Source: Microtetraspora glauca (GTDB lineage Bacteria; Actinomycetota; Actinomycetes; Streptomycetales; Streptomycetaceae). Taken from it: 64,000 bases of DNA. The stretch lies in NCBI GenBank assembly GCA_000721275.1, contig JOFO01000018.1:1-64000 (forward strand). Direction: 5' to 3'. The position numbers were made by a program, and so were the translations under genes. Positions 1 through 7,945 of the stretch are shown here, in pieces (positions within the stretch are counted from its first letter, which is position 1; every line of letters starts with the position of its first letter). A model generated the notes under the pieces. It saw only the letters and a list, made by a program, of their open reading frames with translations, searched no databases and had not been told where the DNA came from.

Positions 1-522
1 CTGGAGTTCGGTCAGGCCGCGCAGGCAGCGGCGTACCTGTTCGGACTCCAGGCGGGTCTCGACCTGTTCGGCGACCTCGTCGAAGGCGGTGGTGTGTTCG
101 CGGGCGGCCTGTGCCTGCTCGCGGTCGGTCGCGGCCTGCGCGGAGCGGACCCGGTCCACGGCCCGACGGTGCGCGATGGTCGCCGCCCACGTCCGGAGCG
201 AACCGGCTTCGGGCCGGTAGCGGGGGGCCTGGCGCCACAGCTCGATCATGACCTCCTGGGCGACCTCCTCGGACTGCGCCCGGTCGCGCACGACCTTGAG
301 CACGATGCCGAAGACGAGGGGCGCGAGGGCGTCGTAGAGCGTGGAGAAGGCCTCCTTGTCGCCCTGGGCGACCTGCCGCACGACGTCGGTGAGGTCGTCG
401 CGGCCGGCCTCGGGGGAGCGGCCGGCGCCGACGGGGATGGCTCGGTTCACGTGCGCGGCTCCGGCCGTGGGCAGGAGGCGGAGGGGCGGCCTGGGCCGGC
501 CGTCGGGGGGCGGGGCGTCCAT
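1..522 (-). CDS. sigK: ECF RNA polymerase sigma factor, SigK-like (3' end cut by window)
   Basis: The reading frame runs off the left edge; 174 codons are visible from the ATG at 522. The protein shows sigma region 2, with a YDALAPLVFGIV segment, an SEEVAQEVMIELW segment (region 2.2) and an RTWAATIAHRRAVDRVR segment (region 2.4, -10 recognition), then the linker to region 4. An AAGGAG ribosome site precedes the ATG. Placement beside a molybdopterin oxidoreductase and a fasciclin protein matches the mycobacterial SigK regulon with its MPT70/MPT83 fasciclins. An anti-sigma gene (rskA) would be expected just beyond the left edge. The SigK subgroup call rests on this context as much as on sequence. 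Confidence 0.85.
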   Translation of the reverse strand, partial: MDAPPPDGRPRPPLRLLPTAGAAHVNRAIPVGAGRSPEAGRDDLTDVVRQVAQGDKEAFSTLYDALAPLVFGIVLKVVRDRAQSEEVAQEVMIELWRQAPRYRPEAGSLRTWAATIAHRRAVDRVRSAQAATDREQAQAAREHTTAFDEVAEQVETRLESEQVRRCLRGLTELQ

Positions 523-614
523 CGCATGCCGCTCCTTGTGTCGTGGTCCGTGCCCTGCCGAGCCGTCCCGGGGGGGTCGGTTCGGCAGGGGAGTCCGAAG
601 TGTGTCCTCCCGTA

Positions 615-640
615 CTTCGGAGCGGACGGCTCGGCGGATG
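615..640 (-). promoter_or_regulatory. Putative SigK-type promoter of the sigma gene
   Basis: On the minus strand CATCCG (640-635) is followed after exactly 14 bases by CCGAAG (620-615). The same layout occurs on the other strand at 720-745 upstream of the oxidoreductase, which suggests an autoregulated divergent pair. The implied untranslated leader of the sigma gene is roughly 85 bases. Confidence 0.5.
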
Positions 641-719
641 TGCCGGATTCCTCTCGCCGTCCCCGGCTGCCGTCGGGTACGGCCCGGGGGGCTCGTGTCA
701 CTCGTTCGGGGGACGGACC

Positions 720-745
720 CATCCGTTTGGCGGGGGCCGCCGAAT
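720..745 (+). promoter_or_regulatory. Putative SigK-type promoter of the oxidoreductase
   Basis: CATCCG (720-725), a 14-base spacer, then CCGAAT (740-745). The -10-like element overlaps the ATG at 744, so a transcript from here would begin near 752 and could be leaderless at the in-frame GTG at 753. The pairing with the minus-strand copy at 640-615 is what makes this credible. Confidence 0.5.
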
Positions 746-2456
746 GCCGGGTGTGAGCAGCTTCCGCAGCAGACTTGTCCGTGCCGTACGCGGCACGCTC
801 GCCGGGCTCCTGGCCGCCTTCGCGGCGCTGGCCGTGGCCGAGCTGGTGGCCGCGCCGGTGCGTCCGGCGGCGGGGCCGGTGACCGTCGTGGGCGGCGCGG
901 TCGTCGACCGTACTCCGGCCGCGGTGAAGGACTTCGCGATCCGCGCCTTCGGCGAGGACGACAAGGACGTCCTGCGGCTCGGGATCCTGGCGGTCCTCGC
1001 GCTGGCGTCCGCCGTCCTGGGCCTCCTCGCCCTGTCGCACCGGCGGGCGGCCGTCGCGGGCGTCCTGCTGTTCGGGGCCGTCGGAGCGGCCGCCGTGCTC
1101 AGCCGTCCCGACGCCGCCGGCGCCGTCGACGTCCTCCCCTCCGTCGCCGGGGCCCTCGCGGGGGGTGCCGTGCTGTACGTGCTCGCGACCGCGGCGGAAG
1201 CGGTGTCCGCGGCGACAACGGCTTCGGCCCCGGGACCGGCTTCGGCCCCGGGACCGGCTTCGGCCCCGGGACCGGCTTCCGCGCCGGAACCGGCTTCCGC
1301 ACCGGAACTTGCTGCAGCGCCCGAACCGGCTTCCGCACCGGCCGGGGACCAGGCCGGAGCCGGTACGCGGGCACGGCGCCGGTTCCTCCTCGCTGCCGGG
1401 GCGACGGCCGTGGCCGCGACGTCGGCGGGGGCCCTGGGCCGGTTCCTGGCCGGCCGGCGCGGCCAGGGGGCCGTCGCCTCCCGCGCGGGCCTGGTCCTGC
1501 CCGCCCCGGCCTCGCCCGCCCCGCCGGTCCCGCCCGGCGCCGAGCTCCGGGTGCCCGGCGTCAGCCCGTTCGTCACGCCGAACCGCGCCTTCTACCGCGT
1601 CGACACCGCGCTGGTCGTCCTCAGGGTCGACGCCGGCACCTGGCGCCTGCGCGTCCACGGCACCGGGGTCACCCGGCCGCGCACGTACTCCCTCGGCCAG
1701 CTGCTGGCCCGCCCGCTCGTCGAACGGGACATCACGCTGACCTGCGTCTCGAACGAGGTCGGCGGCCCCTACCTCGGCAACGCCCGCTGGCTGGGCGTCC
1801 CGCTGGCCGGCCTGCTGGAGGAGTGCGGGGTCAGGCCGCCGTCGCGAGGCGGCGCGGCCGACCAGCTCGTGGCCCGCTCGGTGGACGGCATGACGCTCGG
1901 GTCGCCGGTCGAGGACGTCATGGACGGCCGGGACGCGATGCTCGCCGTCGGCATGAACGGGGAGCCCCTGCCCTTCGACCACGGCTTCCCCGTCCGGATG
2001 CTCGTGCCCGGTCTGTACGGCTACGTGTCCGCCTGCAAGTGGATCGAGTCCCTCGAACTCACCACCTTCGACGCCTACGACCCGTACTGGGTGAAGCGCA
2101 AGTGGGCCCGCCGGGCACCAATCAAGACCCAGTCCCGCATCGACATCCCCAAGCCCTTCGCCCGCGCCGCCGCCGGCCCGGTCACGGTCGCCGGGGTGGC
2201 CTGGGCCCAGCGCCGCGGCATCACCCGCGTCGAGATCCGCGTCGACGACGGCCCCTGGCGGGACGCCGAACTCGCGGCACAGGACACCGTCGACACCTGG
2301 CGCCAGTGGTCCTACCGCTGGAACGCCACCCCCGGCGGCCACACCCTCACCGTCCGCGCCACCGACGGCACCGGCGAGGTCCAGACCGAACGGCGCGCGC
2401 CGACCGTCCCCGACGGAGCGAGCGGCCGGCACAGCGTCTTCGTCACCGTCACCTAG
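744..2456 (+). CDS. Membrane molybdopterin-dependent oxidoreductase, sulfite oxidase/YedY-like
   Basis: About 570 residues. An N-terminal segment with four probable membrane helices (residues about 5-150) is followed by a low-complexity linker of ASAPxP repeats, a mid-protein twin-arginine-like stretch (RARRRFLLAAG) with a hydrophobic run, and a catalytic domain of the sulfite oxidase type. The motif LTCVSNEVGG near residue 334 supplies the expected molybdenum-ligating cysteine, and a C-terminal Ig-like dimerisation domain ends the protein. The start is uncertain: ATG 744 lacks a ribosome site and overlaps a putative -10 box, so GTG 753 as a leaderless start is an alternative. The active site should face outside the membrane. 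The substrate is unknown; the sigma-factor context suggests stress or protein-methionine sulfoxide repair. Confidence 0.85.
   Translation: MPGVSSFRSRLVRAVRGTLAGLLAAFAALAVAELVAAPVRPAAGPVTVVGGAVVDRTPAAVKDFAIRAFGEDDKDVLRLGILAVLALASAVLGLLALSHRRAAVAGVLLFGAVGAAAVLSRPDAAGAVDVLPSVAGALAGGAVLYVLATAAEAVSAATTASAPGPASAPGPASAPGPASAPEPASAPELAAAPEPASAPAGDQAGAGTRARRRFLLAAGATAVAATSAGALGRFLAGRRGQGAVASRAGLVLPAPASPAPPVPPGAELRVPGVSPFVTPNRAFYRVDTALVVLRVDAGTWRLRVHGTGVTRPRTYSLGQLLARPLVERDITLTCVSNEVGGPYLGNARWLGVPLAGLLEECGVRPPSRGGAADQLVARSVDGMTLGSPVEDVMDGRDAMLAVGMNGEPLPFDHGFPVRMLVPGLYGYVSACKWIESLELTTFDAYDPYWVKRKWARRAPIKTQSRIDIPKPFARAAAGPVTVAGVAWAQRRGITRVEIRVDDGPWRDAELAAQDTVDTWRQWSYRWNATPGGHTLTVRATDGTGEVQTERRAPTVPDGASGRHSVFVTVT
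1221..1346 (+). repeat. 18-bp tandem repeat coding an ASAPxP linker
   Basis: Seven consecutive 18-base units. The first three (1221-1274) are identical, GCTTCGGCCCCGGGACCG; the next four have diverged. They encode ASAPGP/ASAPEP hexapeptides between the membrane part and the catalytic domain of the oxidoreductase. Copy number is likely to vary between strains. Confidence 0.9.
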
Positions 2457-2559
2457 ACCACCCGCGGCGGTCGTCGGGCCGCCCCGGGACAGCACCACCC
2501 GTCTCCCGACACCTCAAGAGAACCCGATGAAGACCGACACTCCGAAGGAGCCGTCCCCC

Positions 2560-3210
2560 ATGAACAGCCTGAAGATCCGCCGTACCGCGATCGCCGTCGT
2601 CGCAGCCGCCGCGCTGCCCTTCACCCTCGCGGCGTGCACCGACTCCGGCGGCGACACCGAGACGGCCCCCAGCGCCGCCGCCGGAGACCAGGCGACGACG
2701 GCGGCGAGCACGCCGTCCGAGGCGCCGATGACCGACGACCAGCCCTTCGGACCGGCCTGCGCGGGCGTGCCGGAGGACGGGGCCGGCTCCTTCGAGGGCA
2801 TGGCCCAGGACCCGGTCGCGACCGCCGCGTCGAACAACCCGGCCCTGTCGACCCTGGTCACCGCCGTGAAGCAGGCCGGCCTCGTCGACACCCTCAACAA
2901 CGCCGAGAACATCACGGTGTTCGCGCCGACGAACGACGCGTTCGCGAAGATCCCGAAGGCGGACCTCGACAAGGTCCTCGCCGACAAGGCGACCCTCACC
3001 AAGATCCTCACGTACCACGTCGTCGGCCAGAAGCTGGCCCCGGCGCAGCTGGAGAACGGCAGCTTCGAGACCCTGCAGAAGGGCACGCTCACCACCAAGG
3101 GCTCCGGCGAGGAGTACACCGTCAACGACACCTCCAAGGTCGTCTGCGGCAACGTCAAGACCGCCAACGCCAACGTCTACATCGTCGACACCGTCCTCAT
3201 GCCCGAGTAG
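2560..3210 (+). CDS. Fasciclin-domain lipoprotein, MPT70/MPT83-like
   Basis: 216 residues. The ATG at 2560 is preferred over the upstream ATG at 2527 because GAAGGAG lies about ten bases before it and the signal peptide then starts MNSLKIRRTA and ends in the lipobox LAAC, giving a lipid-anchored extracellular protein. After a Ser/Thr/Ala-rich tether comes one FAS1 domain, with the H1 motif ITVFAPTNDAFAKIP and the H2-like VYIVDTVLMPE at the C-terminus. Mycobacterial homologues are SigK-regulated secreted antigens. It follows the oxidoreductase by about 100 bases on the same strand and ends in a strong hairpin, so the two probably form an operon. Confidence 0.92.
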   Translation: MNSLKIRRTAIAVVAAAALPFTLAACTDSGGDTETAPSAAAGDQATTAASTPSEAPMTDDQPFGPACAGVPEDGAGSFEGMAQDPVATAASNNPALSTLVTAVKQAGLVDTLNNAENITVFAPTNDAFAKIPKADLDKVLADKATLTKILTYHVVGQKLAPAQLENGSFETLQKGTLTTKGSGEEYTVNDTSKVVCGNVKTANANVYIVDTVLMPE

Positions 3211-3216
3211 TCGCGC

Positions 3217-3246
3217 GTGCCGCCTCCCACCGCGGGGAGGCGGCAC
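3217..3246 (+). terminator. Terminator after the fasciclin gene
   Basis: Perfect 12-bp stem (GTGCCGCCTCCC and its complement) with a six-base loop, starting six bases after the stop codon. Confidence 0.8.
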
Positions 3247-3410
3247 ACCTCCTCCCCGCGCCCCGCTGCCGCCCGCGAACCCTGCAGAATCGCTTTTGCG
3301 ATCGATCCGATCCGGCCAATCCTCCGCGCTTTTAGGGCTCTCCTCGCGTGGAAACCTCGCGTTAACCCCGTGGGCAACCTCGCTGGCTTAGCATCCTTCT
3401 TGACCTCCTC

Positions 3411-3438
3411 TTGACCATCTGTTGGTTCTCGCTATACG
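3411..3438 (+). promoter_or_regulatory. Sigma-70-type (HrdB-like) promoter
   Basis: TTGACC (3411-3416), 16-base spacer, TATACG (3433-3438), in an unusually AT-rich stretch (3290-3460) upstream of the secreted-protein gene. A second TTGACC lies at 3400-3405. Confidence 0.6.
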
Positions 3439-3470
3439 CGCAGAACCGCACAAAAGGAAGCGAAAGGCGC

Positions 3471-3878
3471 ATGTTGCGAGCAGCGGCGACACGGTGTGTG
3501 CTGACACTCCTCGCCGTCGTGCTGCTCGCGTCGCCGTTCCTCTCCGCCACCGAACCCTTCGCACACGCGTACACCGAGCGCCCCGCCCCCCGCGGCCAGA
3601 TGGCGCTCACCCCGCCCGGCGCCGAGCCGGTCTGCGGGACCTCCCTCCTCCGGGTCCACCCCGCCTGGCAGGACCCGGCCGGACCGCCCCAGGCGCGGGA
3701 GCGAGCGCGCACGGTCGCCCCCCGCGCCGCCGCGCGCGCCGACCGGCCCGTGGCGGCGGTCCCGCAGCACGCCCCGCAGGCCGGAGCCGGCGAACCGGCC
3801 GCCGGCACCGCACGGACCTCCGCGCCGAGAGACCCCAGAACGCCCTCCCGCGCCGCCCTCCAGGTGTTCCGCTGCTGA
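3471..3878 (+). CDS. Secreted Ala/Pro-rich protein of unknown function
   Basis: 135 residues. The ATG at 3471 follows a purine-rich GGAAGCGAAAGG ribosome site and lies 33 bases after a good promoter. The product starts with a clear signal peptide (positive MLRAAATR, hydrophobic LTLLAVVLLASPFL, cleavage near AHA). The mature part is rich in Ala, Pro and Arg, looks disordered, and has two cysteines (in VCGTS and as the last residue). I recognise no domain. It precedes the carbonic anhydrase by 79 bases on the same strand and may share its transcript. Confidence 0.6.
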   Translation: MLRAAATRCVLTLLAVVLLASPFLSATEPFAHAYTERPAPRGQMALTPPGAEPVCGTSLLRVHPAWQDPAGPPQARERARTVAPRAAARADRPVAAVPQHAPQAGAGEPAAGTARTSAPRDPRTPSRAALQVFRC

Positions 3879-3957
3879 CAGGGGCGGAGCAGATCCCCCC
3901 ACACCCCTGTCACACACCCGACGCGCGTCCACGCGCGCCAGGAGGAATCACCACGCC

Positions 3958-4539
3958 ATGCAGCCCCTCATCGACCACGCCCGCGCGTTCGGCCGGCGCC
4001 CCGAGGAGTTCACCGGACTGGCCGCGGGCCAGTCCCCGGCCGTCCTGTTCATCACCTGCTCCGACTCCCGGGTCGTCCCGGCCCTGATCACCGGCGCCCG
4101 CCCCGGCGACCTCTTCGAGCTGCGCACCGCGGGCAACATCGTCCCCCCGTACGCCTCCGGCACCCCCACCGGCGAGGCCGCCACCATCGAGTACGCCGTC
4201 CAGGTCCTCGGCGTCCGCGACGTCGTCGTATGCGGGCACTCCCACTGCGGCGCCGTCGGCGCCCTGGTCCGCGGCGACGACCTGACCGCCGTGCCGGCCG
4301 TCCGCGACTGGCTCGCGCACGCGGCCGGTGAACCCCGCTGCTCCGACCCGGCCGACCCGGCCGTCGCCGAAGCCGTCCAGAACCACGTCCTGGCCCAGCT
4401 GCTCCGGCTGCGCTCGTACCCCTGCGTCGCGCGGCGGCTGGCGGAGGGCCACCTCCGGCTGCACGGCTGGTACTACGAGGTGGGCACCGGCGCCGTCCGC
4501 GCCCACCGGCCGGACACCGACGCGTTCGAGGCGCTGTGA
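3958..4539 (+). CDS. Beta-class carbonic anhydrase
   Basis: 193 residues. The zinc-binding and catalytic motifs of the beta class are intact: CSDSR (C34, D36, R38) and CGHSHCGAV (H94, C97). It interconverts CO2 and bicarbonate in the cytoplasm. AGGAG lies just before the ATG. The stop overlaps the GTG start of the SulP transporter, so the two are translationally coupled. This suggests that bicarbonate made here is handled by, or supplied by, the transporter. Confidence 0.95.
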   Translation: MQPLIDHARAFGRRPEEFTGLAAGQSPAVLFITCSDSRVVPALITGARPGDLFELRTAGNIVPPYASGTPTGEAATIEYAVQVLGVRDVVVCGHSHCGAVGALVRGDDLTAVPAVRDWLAHAAGEPRCSDPADPAVAEAVQNHVLAQLLRLRSYPCVARRLAEGHLRLHGWYYEVGTGAVRAHRPDTDAFEAL

Positions 4540-6014
4540 GGACCGCGACGGGCGGCCCGCGCCGCTTCCCCCACCTGCGCCAGGACTTCCTCGCGTCCGT
4601 CGTCGTCTTCCTCGTCGCCGTCCCGCTCTGCGTCGGCGTGGCGGTCGCCTCCGGCGTCCCGGCCGAACTCGGCCTCGTCACCGGGATCGTGGGCGGCCTC
4701 GTCACCGGCTCCATGGCCGGCAGCAGCCTCCAGGTGTCCGGGCCCGCCGCCGGCCTGACCGTGATCGTCTTCGAGGCGGTCAGCGAGTTCGGCGTCGGCA
4801 CGCTCGGCGTGATCGTGCTCGCCGCCGGCCTGCTCCAGCTCGCCATGGGCTTCCTCCGGATCGGCCGCTGGTTCCGGGCCATCTCCGTCTCCGTCGTCGA
4901 GGGCATGCTCTGCGGCATCGGCCTGGTGATCATCGCCGGCCAGCTGTACGCGGCGGCGGGCCTCACGGCCCCGGACACCGGCCTCGGCAAGATCGCGGGA
5001 CTGCCCCGGGCTTTCGCCGACGTGCTCGGGAACACCGGGGCCCTGGCCTCCCTCGCGATCGGCGCCGGCACCGTCGCCGTCATCGTGCTGTGGAAGAAGC
5101 TGCCGCGACGGGTCCGGTCCGTGCCCGGCGCGCTCGCCGCCGTGGTCCTGGCGACGGCCGCCTCGCTCGGCTTCGGCCTGCCCGTCGCCACGGTCGAGGT
5201 GGAGGGCCTGCTCGGCGTCGTCCAGCCGCCCGGCGCCGAGGCGCTCGGCACCCTCGCCGAGCCGGCGATCTGGGGCACGATCATCGCGTTCGCGCTGATC
5301 GCGTCCGCGGAGAGCCTGTTCAGCGCCGCGGCCGTGGACCGGCTGCACGACGGGCCGCGCACCCAGTACGACAAGGAGATGGTCGCCCAGGGCACCGGCA
5401 ACACGGTGTGCGGCCTGCTCGGCGCGCTGCCCATGACCGCGGTGATCGTCCGCAGCTCCGCCAACGTCGAGGCCGGCGCCAGGACCAAGGCGTCCCGGGT
5501 GATGCACGGCGTCTGGCTGCTGCTGTTCGCCGCCGTGCTGCCGTCCGTCCTCGCCCTGATCCCGCTGCCCGCGCTGGCCGGCATCCTCGTGCACGCGGGC
5601 TGGAAGCTGATCCCGTTCCGCCAGCTCGCCGGTCTGTGGCGGGGGCACCGCGGCGAGGCGGTGATCCTGGTGGTCACGGCCGTGTCGATCGTCGTGGTCA
5701 ACATGTTCGAAGGTGTCCTCATCGGACTGGCCCTCGCCGTCGCCAAGACCGCGTGGGAGGCGTCGCACGTGAAGCTGGAGGTCGTCGACAAGGGCGCCGG
5801 CCCCGTCCAGGTCACCCTGGCGGGCAACGCCACCTTCCTCCGCCTGCCGAAGATCCTCGACAGCCTGGAGGCCCTGCCGCAGGACCGGCCGGTCGAACTG
5901 GACCTGTCACGCGTCCACCACCTCGACCACGCCTGCCGCACGGCCCTGGAGAACTGGGCCGAACGGCACAGCGCCACCGGCACCGAGCCGGTGCGACTCA
6001 CCGTCGCCGCGTAG
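4536..6014 (+). CDS. SulP family anion transporter (probable bicarbonate or sulfate)
   Basis: 492 residues, starting at a GTG that overlaps the carbonic anhydrase stop (GTGA). The N-terminus LRQDFLASVVVFLVAVPLCVGVAVASG is the typical SulP first helix, and some ten to twelve membrane segments follow. The C-terminal roughly 90 residues, after helices ending near AWEASHVKLEV, resemble a short STAS domain (LDLSRVHHLDHACRTALENW). SulP proteins move sulfate, bicarbonate or dicarboxylates; coupling to a carbonic anhydrase favours bicarbonate. The substrate is inferred from context only. Confidence 0.9.
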   Translation: MRTATGGPRRFPHLRQDFLASVVVFLVAVPLCVGVAVASGVPAELGLVTGIVGGLVTGSMAGSSLQVSGPAAGLTVIVFEAVSEFGVGTLGVIVLAAGLLQLAMGFLRIGRWFRAISVSVVEGMLCGIGLVIIAGQLYAAAGLTAPDTGLGKIAGLPRAFADVLGNTGALASLAIGAGTVAVIVLWKKLPRRVRSVPGALAAVVLATAASLGFGLPVATVEVEGLLGVVQPPGAEALGTLAEPAIWGTIIAFALIASAESLFSAAAVDRLHDGPRTQYDKEMVAQGTGNTVCGLLGALPMTAVIVRSSANVEAGARTKASRVMHGVWLLLFAAVLPSVLALIPLPALAGILVHAGWKLIPFRQLAGLWRGHRGEAVILVVTAVSIVVVNMFEGVLIGLALAVAKTAWEASHVKLEVVDKGAGPVQVTLAGNATFLRLPKILDSLEALPQDRPVELDLSRVHHLDHACRTALENWAERHSATGTEPVRLTVAA

Positions 6015-6021
6015 CACGACA

Positions 6022-6055
6022 CCCGCCCGGGGCGGTCCACACCGCCCCGGGCGGG
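6022..6055. terminator. Bidirectional terminator between convergent genes
   Basis: Perfect 15-bp GC-rich stem (6022-6036 with 6041-6055) and a CCAC tetraloop, between the SulP gene on the plus strand and the decarboxylase on the minus strand. Confidence 0.85.
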
Positions 6056-6080
6056 CACCCGGTGTCACCGCGCGGCCGCG

Positions 6081-7550
6081 TCAGCGGCCCCGGGCCAGCA
6101 CCCGGAACGCCTCCAGCGACGGGTCGGCCGCGTCCGGGATCAGCAGCCCGTGCTCCACGCCGCTGCGCAGGTATGCCACCACCTCCTCGGTGATGACCTC
6201 GCCCGGCGCCACCGCCGGCACCCCCGGCGGATACGGGCTGATCGTCTCCGCCGCGATCCGGCCCACCGCGTCCTTCGCCGGCACGTGCTCGGCCTCCCCG
6301 AAGAACGCGTCGCGCGGCAGCCGCGCCTGCTCCAGCTCCAGCGCCGACGGCTCGGGCAACCGCACCTGGGGCCGCCGGCCCATCGACCCGGCCCCCTCGA
6401 CGAGCGCCCGCAGAGCGTCGACCAGGGCCCGCTCCGTCGCGTCGTCGTCGGCGTACGTGAGCGACGCGCTGATCCGGCAGGTGTCGGAGCCGCCCACGTC
6501 GACCCGGCACTCGTCCCGCAGCCACTCCGCCGCCTGCATGCCGCTGATGCCGAGCCCCCGGACGTCCACCACCAGCTTCAGCGGATCCAGGTCGGCCGCG
6601 AGCCCCGCCCCGGTGACCTCCTCACGGCCCATCACCTTCAGCCCGGGCAGCTCGGCGACGGCCTTCCGCACCCGGAGCGCCCGGTGCAGCGCCGCGTCCA
6701 GCAGCTCCCGCCCCCGCTCCACCATCTGCCGCCGCCAGCCGTCCAGCGTCGCGTACACCAGCGAGGACGCGCTCGTCGTCCCCAGCAGGTCCTCGCGCTG
6801 CTTCAGCACCTCGGGGGAGATCCGGTCGTGCTGGAGGTGGAACACCGAACTCTGCTCGATCGCCCCGCCCATCTTGTGCACGCTCGTGACCACCAGGTCG
6901 GCGCCCGCGTCGATGCCCCACACCGGCAGCTCCGGGTGGAACGGCAGATGCGCGCCCCACGCCTCGTCGACGATCAGCGGCACGTCGTACGCGTGGCACA
7001 CCTCCGCCACGCCCGCGACGTCGGCGCAGGTGCCCCAGTCGGTGGGCGTGATCAGCAGCATCCCCTTGGCGTCGGGGTGCTCCTCCAGCTTCCGGCGTAC
7101 GTCCTCCGGCTCCGGCGGATGCGCCAGGTGCCGCTCGGCGTCGAACTTCGGGTGCACCCAGATCGGCTCGACCCCGTTCACCACCACGCCGGCGATCACC
7201 GACTTGTGCGCGTTCCGCGACAGCAGCAGCTTCTCACCGGGCCCGGCGGCGGCCAGCATCGCCGTCTTGACCGACAGCGAGCTGCCGCACGTCGAGAAGA
7301 ACGCCCGCTCCGCGCCCACCGCGTCGGCCATCAGCTCCTGCGCCCGCTCCAGCACGCCCTGCGACTCCCGCCGGTCGTCCAGACCGTTGAGCATCAGCAC
7401 GTCCGACCGGAAGACGTCGTGACCGACGACGTCGGCCACCCGGGGATCGGTGCCTCTGCCCTGCTTGTGCCCGGGCGGTCCGAAGACGACGTCGCCACGG
7501 CGCCGAAAGTCCTCCAGCGCCTCCAGCACGGGTGCGCGCGAGTGGTCCAT
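6081..7550 (-). CDS. Orn/Lys/Arg decarboxylase family PLP enzyme
   Basis: 489 residues. Fold-type I PLP enzyme of the short Orn/Lys/Arg decarboxylase group. Visible are GPPGHKQGRG near residue 25, the cofactor-binding DEAWGAH (residues 195-201) and the Schiff-base lysine in TSVHKMGG (K226), plus the family C-terminal domain with ISPYPPGVPAVAPGE. GGAGG precedes the ATG. It should remove CO2 from a basic amino acid to give a polyamine precursor; which amino acid cannot be read from the sequence. It is transcribed downstream of the 74-residue protein and the YbdK-like gene. Confidence 0.9.
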   Translation of the reverse strand: MDHSRAPVLEALEDFRRRGDVVFGPPGHKQGRGTDPRVADVVGHDVFRSDVLMLNGLDDRRESQGVLERAQELMADAVGAERAFFSTCGSSLSVKTAMLAAAGPGEKLLLSRNAHKSVIAGVVVNGVEPIWVHPKFDAERHLAHPPEPEDVRRKLEEHPDAKGMLLITPTDWGTCADVAGVAEVCHAYDVPLIVDEAWGAHLPFHPELPVWGIDAGADLVVTSVHKMGGAIEQSSVFHLQHDRISPEVLKQREDLLGTTSASSLVYATLDGWRRQMVERGRELLDAALHRALRVRKAVAELPGLKVMGREEVTGAGLAADLDPLKLVVDVRGLGISGMQAAEWLRDECRVDVGGSDTCRISASLTYADDDATERALVDALRALVEGAGSMGRRPQVRLPEPSALELEQARLPRDAFFGEAEHVPAKDAVGRIAAETISPYPPGVPAVAPGEVITEEVVAYLRSGVEHGLLIPDAADPSLEAFRVLARGR

Positions 7551-7609
7551 GGTTCCTCCGCGTTTCTCGGCCTCGCTCCTCCGGTTCCCTCCGGTCCGCT
7601 CCGCGGCCC

Positions 7610-7834
7610 TCAGTCCGGGACCTCGCGCCGCGGCCCCGCCGTTCCCTGGACGCCGGACTCCTCGTCGTGGTCCTGGTCCTGGTCCTGGTCGTGGTCCTTG
7701 TCGGTGTGCGACGCTCGGCGCGGGCCGAGCATCGCCTCCTCCGCCTCCCGGCGGGCCTGCGCGTCACCGCTCTCGCCCACCGCCTCGGACGGGGTCGTGC
7801 GCGGCGCGTCCTTCTCGCGGCCTTCACCACCCAT
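7610..7834 (-). CDS. Small acidic hydrophilic protein with Asp-Gln repeats
   Basis: 74 residues, very hydrophilic, probably disordered, with a DKDHDQDQDQDHDEE stretch encoded by a tandem hexamer. GGAGGAG lies eight bases before the ATG, which supports it as a real gene. No domain is recognised. It sits between a decarboxylase and a YbdK-type ligase on the same strand. Confidence 0.6.
   Translation of the reverse strand: MGGEGREKDAPRTTPSEAVGESGDAQARREAEEAMLGPRRASHTDKDHDQDQDQDHDEESGVQGTAGPRREVPD
7666..7704 (-). repeat. Hexanucleotide tandem repeat (CCAGGA)
   Basis: Repeats of TCCTGG on the plus strand (CCAGGA on the minus strand) encode the DQDQDQ run of the small protein. The same hexamer recurs in a non-coding array at 27443-27466. 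Confidence 0.8.
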
Positions 7835-7945
7835 GACGTACTCCTCCCACTCTCCGTGCGAGCGGCGCCCGGCTCCGGACGCCCACGTGGCGCGCCTGCC
7901 CCCGGCCGCCCGGCCGAAACGGCCGCGCGGCGGCGGCCGGCACCG

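Noticed and set aside
447..2498. Long minus-strand frame opposite the oxidoreductase
   Set aside because: Codon positions do not show the expected third-base G/C bias, and it overlaps a clear molybdenum enzyme; a shadow frame. The same applies to the many long antisense frames elsewhere.
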